From the NCBI GenBank assembly GCA_036489755.1, contig DASXFD010000062.1, positions 62,001 to 126,000 of the forward strand: DNA of 64,000 nucleotides. The letters are read 5' to 3'. Origin of the DNA: JABFXX01 sp036489755. Lineage in GTDB: Bacteria; Myxococcota_A; Polyangia; Haliangiales; Haliangiaceae. A program made the translations under genes and the position numbers. The notes under the pieces were generated by a model. It searched no databases. It had not been told where the DNA came from and worked only from the letters and a program-made list of their open reading frames with translations. Positions 29,046-38,387 of this stretch are shown here, piece by piece (the stretch's first letter is position 1; each line of letters opens with the position of its first letter).

Positions 29046-30698
29046 TTACTGAACGCTGCCGTCGACGACGAGGTAGCCGGTCTGCGGGGCGATCGACAGG
29101 TTCTGGACCGATACGCCGCCGATCGACGGCAGCGGCACCGCGCCGAGCGATCCCGACGCCACCGCGATCACGCGGGCGAGCGCGAACGAGGTCAGCGCCT
29201 CGAACTGCGAGCTCGACAGCTCGTTCGCGCCGGAGACGCCCTGGTCGAGCACGTCGACGTACGTCGTCGGCTCGCCGACGTTCAGCTGGAGCACGCCGCT
29301 CGCGCTGACGTCGGCGGTGACGTCGACCTGCGCGTTGATCGCGATCTGCGTCGTCGTGACGCCGTTGTTGCGGAACGTCCCCATCAGGTCGCCGATCGTG
29401 AGCACGAGCCCGTTGTCGCTGCTCGCGTCGACGTATGGCGGCGCCGCGGCGGAGATCTCGACCGAGTCGAACAGCGTGCCGATGTCGCCGTACGAGCCGT
29501 TATTGAGCTGGAGCGTGTCGTCGAGGCCCTTCGCCGACCACAGGCTGGTCAGCGCCTGGTTCGCGGCGTTCGCGGCGACCGCGAGCTGGAAGCCCTGCGA
29601 GAGATCCATCGCCGGCGCGGTGTTCGTGACGTCGACGAACGCGCCCGAGTCGCCATGCGCGCGGATCGACGTGTTGAGCTCGACGATGCCGCCGTCGCTC
29701 GTGAAGTTGATCGACGCCGGCGTGACCGTGATGTCGACCATCGAATTGAGCACGGCGATCGTCTTGGTCTCGTTGAGGGCGTCGAGCTCGGTGTTGATCA
29801 TCGGCGTGACGAACTTCTCGGTCGCCCAGCCGATCAGCGGGCCGAACGCGTCGTTGAGATCGAGCAGGTCGACGATGTCGCCGGTGAGCCCGCCGAGCTC
29901 GGCGTCGAAGCCGGTCAGCGTGACGTCGGGCGAATCGAGGGTGATCGCGAACTGGCCGCTCGCGACGCCGATCGCCATGTTGCCGGTGATCGAGATGTGC
30001 GTCGCGGCGATCGTGATGTCGCGGCTGCCGTTGATGCACGCCGCGGCGTAGTCGAGGTGCATGCCGACGTTGACGTTCGACAGCTCGGCATCGAGCGCGA
30101 GCCCGCCGGTCTGCGGCACGAGCGAGATCTGCGCGTCGCCGATCGTCATGCTCGTGATCGAGCCCTGCACGTACAAGCAGTCGGGCCCGTTCGGCGCGCC
30201 GTCGTTGAGCACCGGGTTCGACGACGAGATCAGCGACTCGAGGTCGGCCGTCTTGATGTAGTTGCCGGCGCCGGTGCCGAGCGCGGCGAACGTCTGCGCC
30301 GACAGCGCCGCGGTGATCGCGTTCGGCACGGTCGTCGAGACCGGCGACGTCGGACCGACGACCACCGAGCGTGATTCTTTACCCGCGTTGTTCGACGGAT
30401 CGAGCGCGATCGCGTGCAACAGGTTCGTGCCGGCGGTCACCGGCACCTGCGCGGTCCACGTGCCGTCGGCGTTCAGCGTCGCCGGCGTGTCGTTCACCGT
30501 CACGCTCGCGACCGCGGTGTCGTCGGTCGCCGTGCCGGTCACGGTCACGACCTGCACGTCGCCCGCAAAGAAGCCGCGGTCCGGCGACGTGATGTGCACG
30601 ACCGGCGCGTTCGGGTCGACCGCGGGCGCATTCGGATCGTAGGGGTGGTCCGAGCAGCCAGCGAGCGCGATCAATCCGATGATGGTGAGCGTGCGCAT
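29046..30698 (-). CDS. Lipoprotein with N-terminal Ig-like (glucodextranase-B type) domain
   Basis: 550 residues from ATG 30698, with signal MRTLTIIGLIALAGC and lipobox ALAGC. Residues about 30-115 look like the Ig-like domain found in glucodextranase and many myxobacterial lipoproteins: VVHITSPDRGFFAGD, VTVTGTATDDTAVASVTVND and NLLHAIALDPSNNAG. The remaining 430 residues are alternating amphipathic beta strands with long helices, somewhat like a lipid-binding tubular fold, but I cannot assign it. The first half of the 25169-28906 product has a similar texture. Its start overlaps the end of the preceding gene by 28 bases. Confidence 0.78.
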   Translation of the reverse strand: MRTLTIIGLIALAGCSDHPYDPNAPAVDPNAPVVHITSPDRGFFAGDVQVVTVTGTATDDTAVASVTVNDTPATLNADGTWTAQVPVTAGTNLLHAIALDPSNNAGKESRSVVVGPTSPVSTTVPNAITAALSAQTFAALGTGAGNYIKTADLESLISSSNPVLNDGAPNGPDCLYVQGSITSMTIGDAQISLVPQTGGLALDAELSNVNVGMHLDYAAACINGSRDITIAATHISITGNMAIGVASGQFAITLDSPDVTLTGFDAELGGLTGDIVDLLDLNDAFGPLIGWATEKFVTPMINTELDALNETKTIAVLNSMVDITVTPASINFTSDGGIVELNTSIRAHGDSGAFVDVTNTAPAMDLSQGFQLAVAANAANQALTSLWSAKGLDDTLQLNNGSYGDIGTLFDSVEISAAAPPYVDASSDNGLVLTIGDLMGTFRNNGVTTTQIAINAQVDVTADVSASGVLQLNVGEPTTYVDVLDQGVSGANELSSSQFEALTSFALARVIAVASGSLGAVPLPSIGGVSVQNLSIAPQTGYLVVDGSVQ

Positions 30699-31216
30699 TG
30701 GGATTTGCGCAGAGTGAGCAAAAAAGAGGCCACGGACTCGTGCCACCGATCTTGCGCGGGCGCTGTCAAGCCGTCGACTCGGCCATGGCTGCGATCCTGC
30801 CAAGATATGCGCGTACTACGCGGATCTTTCGACGAGATCGACAGCGCGTGACCCGGTGGCAGCGCGTAGATCACGAGCACCACGACGATCGGCCGCGCAC
30901 CGCCGTCTTCGACGCCTAACTTCGCGCGGACACTCGTGGGCACCAGCGGCGTGCCATCCACCGCGACCGCGATCGGCGCGACCGCGATCGAGCCCATGAC
31001 GTCTTTGAGGGCACCGAGCGCCTTCGATTTCGGTTGGTTGGCGATGCGCGCGAGGACGGCCTGGGTCTGCTCGCCGGTGCCCGGCCGATAGCCGATCAGC
31101 ACGGCCAGCTCGCAGTCCTCGACCTGCACCACGACCGACCGCTGCGGCGGAAACGTGTGGCCCCAGGCTTGGCCGGCAGCCAGCGCGATGGCTAACAGAG
31201 TTGCCAGTGGTTTCAC
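30671..31216 (-). CDS. Exported protein of unknown function
   Basis: 181 residues from a GTG start at 31216 that overlaps the stop of the PHP hydrolase gene (GTGA). A signal peptide, LATLLAIALAAGQAWG, is clear. The mature part is a single small domain (SVVVQVEDCELAVLIGYRPG, IAVAVDGTPLVPTSVRAKLG) with a basic tail. No family is recognised. Its close coupling to the CehA-like hydrolase suggests an accessory role. Confidence 0.7.
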   Translation of the reverse strand: MKPLATLLAIALAAGQAWGHTFPPQRSVVVQVEDCELAVLIGYRPGTGEQTQAVLARIANQPKSKALGALKDVMGSIAVAPIAVAVDGTPLVPTSVRAKLGVEDGGARPIVVVLVIYALPPGHALSISSKDPRSTRISWQDRSHGRVDGLTAPAQDRWHESVASFLLTLRKSQCARSPSSD

Positions 31217-34200
31217 CGCGAGATCTCCGGGAGCGCGTCGAATGTCTTGCGGACGTCCATGGTCGCGCCGCTGCCTTCGAGCGTCGCCGGCAACGGCGGC
31301 TGCGGCGGCGTCCACGTACTGCCGCCATTCGTGATGACCCAGATCGGGTTCGTGATCGCGTACGGCTTCGAATAGTGCAGCGGCGGCGGCTTGAGCTTCG
31401 CGGCGATCGGCAGCGACGACAGATCGATGCCGCTCGCGAGCGCGCCGATGATCACCGAGACGTCGAGCGGCGGAAACTCGGTCGCGCTGTTCACCGGAAA
31501 CTGGTTCGTCACGCCGAGCGTCTCGGCGACGATCCACATGTCGGCGCCCGACGACGGCGGGGGCACCATGATCGTCGTCGAGAAGCTCGTGCCCGGCGCC
31601 GGAATCGGCACGTCGGCGACGACGGTGCCGCCGTTCGAGTAGATCTTCAGCTCGTTCACCGACGACCACGTCGGCGCGTTGATCTGGATCTGCACCGGCA
31701 CGGGCCCCGACATCGCGACGGTGTCGCCGATCATGGCGCTGCCGATGTTCATCGTGATGAACGGGCCGGTCGTCGCGATCGTGTGATGCGCGCGGATGCC
31801 CGCAACGACCTCGTCGCGCGTGTAGCCGCCGGGCACGTCGTTGCCGTCGCCGACCCAGACGTACGTGCGCGCGTAGCCGGGCTCGTCGCCGAGCGTGTGG
31901 TGGCTGTCCGACGCGCCCATGCCGGTGATCGTTTTTCCGCGGTCGAGCATCGTCATCCACGTCTCGACGACGCCCGGAAACTGCGGCCGGCCGTCGGCAC
32001 CTACGACGGGTTGCCCCGGCACCGGCTGCGGATCTGGAAACGGACCGGGCGGCAGCGGGTTCGGCGCGATGAACGTGTGGACGTCCTCGAGCCGGCGGCC
32101 CGTGATCAGCTCGACCGCGTCGTAGTCGAAGCTGAAGCCCGAGGCGGCGAACTCGTCGCCGTACGGTGCGAACACGCCCATGATGCCGGTCGGCGTGTAC
32201 GGCTCGGCGGTTGTCTGGTCGACGTAGAACTGCGACCAGTAGCCGAGCACCGGCTGGCGCGGATGCGCGACTGTCACGACCGAGTTGTTCGGATCGATCG
32301 CGAGCCCGCGCAGCTGCGTGAACAAGCTCTCCGGCGGCTGCTTCGCCCACACGAACTCGCCGCCGCGCGTCGAGCCCGGATCGACTTTCAGCGGATAGCC
32401 GATGAAGTGGCCCATCTCGAACGTCGTGAGCTCCATGCCGGGCACGCCGAGCAGCCACTGATCGAGCTGGAGGTTCGCGATCACCGGCGAGTAGTCGGTG
32501 ATGTAGTTGTGATCGGTCGCGACCGCGACCTCGAGACCTTCGGCCGCGCAGCTCGTCACGCGATCGGCGATCGGCAGGCCCGAATCCGTCGACGGCTGCG
32601 CGTGGACGTGAAAGTCGCCGGCGATCCAGCCCGGCGTCGAGAAGCTGCGCGTCAGCTGCGCGAGCTGCGCGGTGTACGAGCCGGCGCCGATCGTGACCGG
32701 CTGCGTGTAGAGCTCGTACTCGGGGCCGCGACTGATCACGAGATCGTACGTGCCCGGCTTGACCGCGGCCTTGAGGCGCCCGTCGGCCGTCCACCACGCG
32801 TTCTCGACGTAGCGATCGGTGCCGTCGTACGCGGTGGGCCGCACGCGTTCGCCACGGGCGAGCGAGTAGAGGATGTTGCGACCATCGACGAACTGGCCGT
32901 TCGTGCCCTCGATCGCGGCGTTGTGGCCGATGAGCTGGATCTTCGCGGGCGCGTGGCGGCCGAGCTCGTCGACCGCTTCGACGTCGATCGTCGCCGGCGC
33001 GTGCATCTGCACGAACACGCCGCTCTGCCCGCCTTCGACGATCACGAACGGCTGCGGCGTCGCGGTGATGTTGCCGCTCGGATCGGTCGCCGCGTCGAGC
33101 CGCGAGTCCTCGAGCACGATGTACTGATACATGCCGGGAGGCAGGTGGCCGAGGAATGCGCCGCCCGGGTCGGTGTCGATCTCGTCGAGGATCTTGGCGC
33201 CGGTCGCGTCGAGCACGAGCACCGTCGCGTCGGTGACCGGCTGCTGCGTGAGCTCGTCGACGACGTGACCGCCGAACGTGCCGCTCGGCTCGCCGCGCTG
33301 ATCGAGGATCGCGTCGTAGATCGAGCCGACGTCGCCCTTGCCGACGTAGAAGTACGACTCGTACGTGACCTGCTCGCCCGCGTTCAGCTGATCGGGTGGC
33401 TTGTACATGTACGCGCCGGTCACGCCCGCGTAGGTGAACGGCAACAACATCGAGAACGGCGTGATGTCCTGGCCGGGATAGCCGCTCGCGTACGAGTTGA
33501 CGTAGTTGTCTTGCGTCGACGGGATCGAGATGCCGTACGACACGCCGGGCCCGCGGCTCGCAAGAAAGTCCGCGACCATCCCGGGAAACGCCGGAAAGCC
33601 AGGGCCGGTGCCGTACGTGTCCTCGATCGCGAATCGCACGTTGAAGCCCGCGACGCCGGGTACGAACAGGTTCTGCTCGCCGCCGAGCAGCGGGAACTGG
33701 CCGAGCGGCGCCGACAGCTGGAGGCTCGAGATGCCGGGCACGTTCATGCCGAGCAAGTTGTCGAGCTGCATCGGCTGGAGATACGGAAACGGATGCGCGC
33801 CGCCCGCGTTGTTCTTGATCGTCGTCTCGATCGTGACGTAGCGCTTGCCGGGCTCGAGCTTGTACAGCTGCGACATCGACAAGTCCGACGGGAACACGAG
33901 CCCGGTATTGAGCAGCGCGACCATCTCGAACAAGTCGCCGCACACGCCCGTGACGAGAATCTCGGCGGGCCCGCCGTCGGTGCCGTCCATCACCGGCTCG
34001 TCGGGATCGGTCGGGCAGTTGCCGGCCGCGTCCGGAATGCAGACGTCGACCGGATCGATCACGCTGAACACGAAGCCGGGCAACAGCTCGGCGAGCTCGT
34101 CGTTGCCGGTGTTGTCGTTCGCGATGCGCTGCAGGTCGGCGTCGATCAGCGAGCCGCCGAACGAGGTGTTGACGCGGCCGACGCCCTTGTCCTCGACGAT

Positions 34201-34398
34201 GAACCGCACCTGATCGTTCTCGAGCAGCCAGTCGCCGACCTGGCCGATCGCGTGCGGGCCGCCGATCGTCTGCTCGAGCTTGCCGATGCGTTGCGCGCTC
34301 GAGTGCGGCGGCTCGCTGCCGACGCAGGTCGTGCACGCGAGCGCCAGCGCGACCGCGAACATCTTGATCTTCGCGCTCGCGCACTCGGGAACGCTCAT
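31213..34398 (-). CDS. CehA/McbA-like PHP-domain metal-dependent hydrolase, exported
   Basis: 1061 residues. The start at 34398 overlaps the porin stop (ATGA); the signal KMFAVALALACTTC suggests a lipoprotein. The N-terminal 600 residues are beta-rich, including a carboxypeptidase-regulatory-like module (GHVVDELTQQPVTDATVLVL). The PHP domain starts with GDFHVHAQPSTDSG (about residue 598), then ATDHNYITDY, a VAHPRQP segment, and GASDSHHTLG (about 829), the expected metal ligands of CehA/McbA enzymes. A C-terminal Ig-like part follows. Relatives hydrolyse esters or phosphoesters; the substrate here is unknown. Confidence 0.87.
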   Translation of the reverse strand: MSVPECASAKIKMFAVALALACTTCVGSEPPHSSAQRIGKLEQTIGGPHAIGQVGDWLLENDQVRFIVEDKGVGRVNTSFGGSLIDADLQRIANDNTGNDELAELLPGFVFSVIDPVDVCIPDAAGNCPTDPDEPVMDGTDGGPAEILVTGVCGDLFEMVALLNTGLVFPSDLSMSQLYKLEPGKRYVTIETTIKNNAGGAHPFPYLQPMQLDNLLGMNVPGISSLQLSAPLGQFPLLGGEQNLFVPGVAGFNVRFAIEDTYGTGPGFPAFPGMVADFLASRGPGVSYGISIPSTQDNYVNSYASGYPGQDITPFSMLLPFTYAGVTGAYMYKPPDQLNAGEQVTYESYFYVGKGDVGSIYDAILDQRGEPSGTFGGHVVDELTQQPVTDATVLVLDATGAKILDEIDTDPGGAFLGHLPPGMYQYIVLEDSRLDAATDPSGNITATPQPFVIVEGGQSGVFVQMHAPATIDVEAVDELGRHAPAKIQLIGHNAAIEGTNGQFVDGRNILYSLARGERVRPTAYDGTDRYVENAWWTADGRLKAAVKPGTYDLVISRGPEYELYTQPVTIGAGSYTAQLAQLTRSFSTPGWIAGDFHVHAQPSTDSGLPIADRVTSCAAEGLEVAVATDHNYITDYSPVIANLQLDQWLLGVPGMELTTFEMGHFIGYPLKVDPGSTRGGEFVWAKQPPESLFTQLRGLAIDPNNSVVTVAHPRQPVLGYWSQFYVDQTTAEPYTPTGIMGVFAPYGDEFAASGFSFDYDAVELITGRRLEDVHTFIAPNPLPPGPFPDPQPVPGQPVVGADGRPQFPGVVETWMTMLDRGKTITGMGASDSHHTLGDEPGYARTYVWVGDGNDVPGGYTRDEVVAGIRAHHTIATTGPFITMNIGSAMIGDTVAMSGPVPVQIQINAPTWSSVNELKIYSNGGTVVADVPIPAPGTSFSTTIMVPPPSSGADMWIVAETLGVTNQFPVNSATEFPPLDVSVIIGALASGIDLSSLPIAAKLKPPPLHYSKPYAITNPIWVITNGGSTWTPPQPPLPATLEGSGATMDVRKTFDALPEISR

Positions 34399-35612
34399 AG
34401 CGTCAGCTCACCTGCGATCTGGAAGCGATCGTTGGCGAGCTCGCGCGCGTCCTGCTCGACGGGAATCACGCCTTGGACGAGCACGCGCACGCGATACGAT
34501 GGCACGGACAGCACGGCGCCGACGGTGTGCTCGATCACGCGATCCGTCGTGACGAGGCTCGATGGGTCGAGCACGCCGAAGCGATAACCGACCTGCAGCG
34601 GCAGCGAGAATGGAATCCGCACGAGGATCTGCGCGTGGCCGCCGTACGCGTCCTGCGCCGGGCCGCCGGTGGTGTCGAACGTCGTGTGCTCGAGGACGAG
34701 CCCGCCGCCGAGCGCGACGGGCCCGAGCACGACGCGCAGCCCGGCGGTGCCTTGATAATCGGTCTCGTCCTGGCGGAACGGCAGCGTGCCGATCGTACGC
34801 GGGTTGTAGCGCCCCGCGACCACGATCCAGCTGTCGTTCGGGAAGCGCAGCAGCGCCGACACGCTGAGCGCGGGCTCGTTGTTGTCGTTGTTGTACGAGT
34901 ACTCGTCGGCGCCGTTTTGCACCGCGACCTCGAAGCCGAAGCGCGGCGCGTCGATCGCGACGGGCGTGCCGAGCATCGACGCGGGATCGAGGTGCAGCGC
35001 GACGCCGAGCGAACGGCCCGGCGGCAGGCCCGGCGTCTGCCAGCCTTCGGTCGCGCGCACGCCGCGGCTCTCGATCGGATAGTCGACGAACTCGAGCGTC
35101 GTGTCGGCGACGAGTGCCTCGGGATCGACCCACGGCAAGAAGTAGCCGGCGCGCAGCACGGCCTGACCCGCGAGCGTGACGTCGGCGTACGCGTCGCGAA
35201 GGTTGAAGCCGAGCGTGCCCTGCGGCGAATTGACCTGCGCGCGCTCGTCGACCGCGCCATCGAACGCCATCGTCGCGGCGATCCGATCTCCATAGCGGCC
35301 GTGGACGCCGAGGCGCGCGTTCTGCAGCTCGAAGCCATCGTCGCGGCCGACGAACTGCACGTTCGGATCGGCCTGCACCGCGATGTACTCCATGCGCAGG
35401 TAGCCGAAGCCTTCATACGTGAGCTTGTGGAAGATCTCGGCCGCGGTCGACGACGCGCTCGTCGTCGGTGCGGGCGGAGTCGGCGGCGGTGGCGTCGGCT
35501 CGTTTTGCGTCGGTATGGCGTCGGATCCGGACGCCGGAGCCGGCTGCGCCGATCCCACCGCGGGAGTCAGCAGCACCACCAGCACGACCGCGCCCCCAAG
35601 GCGTGGATGCAT
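34395..35612 (-). CDS. Outer-membrane porin (phosphate-selective porin-like beta-barrel)
   Basis: 405 residues starting at 35612 with AAGGA just upstream, then a signal peptide (GGAVVLVVLLTPAVGSAQP) and a Pro/Ala-rich spacer. The rest alternates in beta-barrel style: GFGYLRMEYIAVQADPNVQF, LGVHGRYGDRIAATMAFDGA, VLRAGYFLPWVDPEALV and RVVLGPVALGGGLVLEHT, ending in a hydrophobic strand FQIAGELTL as required for outer-membrane insertion. It resembles the OprO/OprP-type porin group. It heads the long minus-strand block that follows. Confidence 0.83.
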   Translation of the reverse strand: MHPRLGGAVVLVVLLTPAVGSAQPAPASGSDAIPTQNEPTPPPPTPPAPTTSASSTAAEIFHKLTYEGFGYLRMEYIAVQADPNVQFVGRDDGFELQNARLGVHGRYGDRIAATMAFDGAVDERAQVNSPQGTLGFNLRDAYADVTLAGQAVLRAGYFLPWVDPEALVADTTLEFVDYPIESRGVRATEGWQTPGLPPGRSLGVALHLDPASMLGTPVAIDAPRFGFEVAVQNGADEYSYNNDNNEPALSVSALLRFPNDSWIVVAGRYNPRTIGTLPFRQDETDYQGTAGLRVVLGPVALGGGLVLEHTTFDTTGGPAQDAYGGHAQILVRIPFSLPLQVGYRFGVLDPSSLVTTDRVIEHTVGAVLSVPSYRVRVLVQGVIPVEQDARELANDRFQIAGELTL

Positions 35613-35695
35613 GCATTCCTTGGTATCACATGTGCGCGTGCGGAGTGGATTGCGTCCATCGCGATCGCGCGCGGAGATGATTAGACTTTCTGTGG

Positions 35696-37228
35696 GTGAC
35701 TGCGCGTACGACGAGAGGGCTGCGGATCGCGACGCGGTGCGCATCGCTCGATCAATTTGTCGCGGCGTTCAATCGATTCTGTGACGCGCAGACGTGCTTC
35801 ATCTCGACGCTGACGACGCGCCCGGTCGGGCTCGAGACCGCGTTCTCGATCGATCTCGCGACCGGCGCGCCGGCATTGCGCGGGCTCGGCGTCGTGCTCG
35901 AAGCGTGGGGCACGCCGGGCAATCGCTTCGGTCGCCCCGGCCTCTTGCTCGGCATCCGCAAGCTCGCCGGCGACAGCGAGCGCGTGTTCGAGCGCTTGCT
36001 CGCCGCGCACGTCGCGGCCACGCCGCCACCTCCGCCGGCCGCACCGTCGTCGATCGCCGCGCCGCTCGCGCTGCCCGTCGTCGTGCCCGACGGCGAGCGC
36101 ACGCCGGGCTCCGAGCTCGTGCTGCCCGCGAACCCGCTGATGAACATCAGCGATCACTCGCTCGAGGGCTTCGTCGACTGCACGCTCTACGAAGAGACCG
36201 GAAACTTCTTCCCGGCGCCGGAGCCCGATGACGAGCCAGCGCCGGAGCCGGCGATCGATCCGCCGATGCTCGCGCCGCGCCGCGTGACGATTCCGCCGAT
36301 GGAGTCGCGAACGACTACTGGTCCGATCACGCCGATCGCGATGCCGTTCGAGCCGCGCACGATCACCGGCCCGATGATGCCGATCGCGATGCCGCCGCCG
36401 ATGCCGGCGATGGCCATGCCGCCGCCGATCCCGATGCCGCTGACGCGGCCGACGATCCGCCGCGACGAGGTCGCGCCGCCGCCGCCCGAGCTGCCGATAC
36501 CACCGCGTGCCGAGCTCGCGCTGCAGCCGCGGCGCGCGGTGTCGGTCGCGTGGCCGCGCCGCCGCATCGCCGTCGCCGGCGGCGTCGCGGTCGCGACGAT
36601 CGGCATCGCGATCGTGGTCGCCTCGGGCTCCGGGCACGCGCGCGTCGCCGAGATGCCGCCGGCGCCGCCGCAGCTGATGGCCGCGAACTCACCGGCGCCG
36701 ACGCGCGCGACCGCTCCGCTGCCGGCCGTGCCGACGACGACCGCGGCCGACGTCGTGCCGTCGAACGCGCCCGACGATCCGGGCGACACGGGCGGCGCGC
36801 CGACGTTCGGCACCGGCCCGTGCAAGATCGCGGTGTCGACCACGCCCGCCGGCTCGATCGTCAGCATCGACGGCGAGATCGCCGGCCCGTCGCCGATCAC
36901 GATCGGCGGGCCATGCGGCAAGCGCAAGCTCGACATCGCGCATCCGCGCTACGCGCCCGCGACGCGCGTCGTCACCGCGACGCCGGCCGCGGCCGCCGTC
37001 GACGTCGCACTCGCGCGGCCGACGCACGATCTCTACGTCGAGACGTCACCGCCCGGCGCGATCGTCTCGATCGACGGCCATCGCGCCGGCACCAGCCCGA
37101 CGCTCGTGAAGGTGATGGGCTTCACGACGCTGACGCTGCGCATCGAGAAGTTCGGCTTCACGCCGAGGACGCAGAAGATCTACAGCAAGTCGCCGCGCGA
37201 TCACGTCGCGGTCCGGCTCGGCCACTAA
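35696..37228 (+). CDS. PEGA-domain membrane protein with N-terminal PilZ-like domain
   Basis: 510 residues from GTG 35696. Residues 1-105 match a small N-terminal domain common in myxobacterial regulators (DAQTCFISTLTTRPVGLETA, RGLGVVLEAW, RPGLLLGIRKL), probably PilZ-like. A long Pro/Met-rich linker with short repeats (TTGPITPIAMP, ITGPMMPIAMP) leads to a transmembrane helix (VAGGVAVATIGIAIVVASG). Two PEGA domains follow, with VSTTPAGSIVSIDGEIAGPS and VETSPPGAIVSIDGHRAGTS. PEGA domains are extracytoplasmic and thought to bind the cell envelope. The gene is divergent from the porin gene. Confidence 0.85.
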   Translation: MTARTTRGLRIATRCASLDQFVAAFNRFCDAQTCFISTLTTRPVGLETAFSIDLATGAPALRGLGVVLEAWGTPGNRFGRPGLLLGIRKLAGDSERVFERLLAAHVAATPPPPPAAPSSIAAPLALPVVVPDGERTPGSELVLPANPLMNISDHSLEGFVDCTLYEETGNFFPAPEPDDEPAPEPAIDPPMLAPRRVTIPPMESRTTTGPITPIAMPFEPRTITGPMMPIAMPPPMPAMAMPPPIPMPLTRPTIRRDEVAPPPPELPIPPRAELALQPRRAVSVAWPRRRIAVAGGVAVATIGIAIVVASGSGHARVAEMPPAPPQLMAANSPAPTRATAPLPAVPTTTAADVVPSNAPDDPGDTGGAPTFGTGPCKIAVSTTPAGSIVSIDGEIAGPSPITIGGPCGKRKLDIAHPRYAPATRVVTATPAAAAVDVALARPTHDLYVETSPPGAIVSIDGHRAGTSPTLVKVMGFTTLTLRIEKFGFTPRTQKIYSKSPRDHVAVRLGH

Positions 37229-37235
37229 ACTCGCA

Positions 37236-38387
37236 CTAGAGTCGATAGTGCGCTTGCAACAGCACGTACGAGCCCGCCGGGCCGCCGGTCGGCGTGTCCA
37301 TACCGGCGCCGAAATGAATTAGCTCGAGCCGCGTCGTCAGCAACAGCTCGACGTGCGAGGTCGTGAACCAGTGCAGGTTGAGATCGGCGGCTTCGCGGTC
37401 GACGCCTTTGATCCGCAGATCCTCGTCGTAGTAGTTGAGCGCGAGATCGGCCATCAGCCCGGCGGGCAAGAACTTCGTGGCCATGATCGTGCCGACGATC
37501 TGGTTCGTGCCGTACGTCTCGACGTGCTCGTTGACGAACTGGACCTCGCCTTCGATCATCAGATCGGGCGCCGGCACGTAGTACTTGCCGGTGACGCCGC
37601 CGCGATATTTTTCGTTGTGCGGGTACATGCAGTTACTGCAGTCGTCGCCGACCGTGACCATCCCTTCCACGCCGACCGCGGTGTGATCGATCGGGCGCAC
37701 CTCGGCGTACGCGGCCACGCCGTTGTCGTGCGCGACCGGATCGATCAGCGGATCGACGATGAAGCCGGTCAGGTGCGCCTCCCATCCCGGCTCGATGTAT
37801 TCGACCGCGGCGCCGTACGTCTCGCTGTAGAGCGGCGTGCCGCCGTACTGGCGCACGTACTCGGGATGCTCGGCGAACCGCAGGCCGAAGATCGGCATGA
37901 ACCGGCCGACGCGCGCGAACAAGCCGAAGTTGTCGTCGGCGTGCTGCTGCCACATCACGAAGTGCTCGCGCGACCAGATCGAGGTCGCGGCCGTGTTGCC
38001 GTACTCGGGCGGGCGGTAGCCGACCGTCACGTTGACGTGAAAGTGGCCGAGGAACTTCGCGCTGCCGTACAGATCGGCCTGCATCGGGAACGTCTCGAGG
38101 TACTGCTCGGGCGCCTGCGAGTAGCCGGTCACGCCGCGAAAGTCGCCGCCGAGCATCAGCCAGCTCGGGAGCTTGAACAGGCCGTTGGCGAACGTCGCGT
38201 CGGTCCCGAATTGCGACATCTGCTCGGCGTAGGCGAGGCCGTTCTCGTTGAGCAGGTCGCCGCCTTCGGGCGTGATGTGGCACGACGTGCACGTCTGATC
38301 CTTGCTGACCTGGAACTGCGGGTACGCGAACGCGGGAGCCGCCGCGCCGAGCACGATCGCGACGGTGACGATGAACGATGCCCGCAT
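37236..38387 (-). CDS. Outer-membrane beta-barrel with one c-type heme motif
   Basis: 383 residues. A signal peptide (MRASFIVTVAIVLGAAAPAFA) is followed immediately by a single CTSCH heme-attachment motif, then a beta-barrel-like chain: FHVNVTVGYRPPEYGN, FGLFARVGRFMPIFGLRF, AAYAEVRPIDHTAVGVEG and a final strand YVLLQAHYRL. A second pair of cysteines (DDCSNCMYPHN) lies mid-chain. The combination of heme motif and barrel suggests an outer-membrane electron-transfer or porin-cytochrome protein. It starts one base into the stop of the cytochrome-like lipoprotein (TGATG). Confidence 0.8.
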   Translation of the reverse strand: MRASFIVTVAIVLGAAAPAFAYPQFQVSKDQTCTSCHITPEGGDLLNENGLAYAEQMSQFGTDATFANGLFKLPSWLMLGGDFRGVTGYSQAPEQYLETFPMQADLYGSAKFLGHFHVNVTVGYRPPEYGNTAATSIWSREHFVMWQQHADDNFGLFARVGRFMPIFGLRFAEHPEYVRQYGGTPLYSETYGAAVEYIEPGWEAHLTGFIVDPLIDPVAHDNGVAAYAEVRPIDHTAVGVEGMVTVGDDCSNCMYPHNEKYRGGVTGKYYVPAPDLMIEGEVQFVNEHVETYGTNQIVGTIMATKFLPAGLMADLALNYYDEDLRIKGVDREAADLNLHWFTTSHVELLLTTRLELIHFGAGMDTPTGGPAGSYVLLQAHYRL

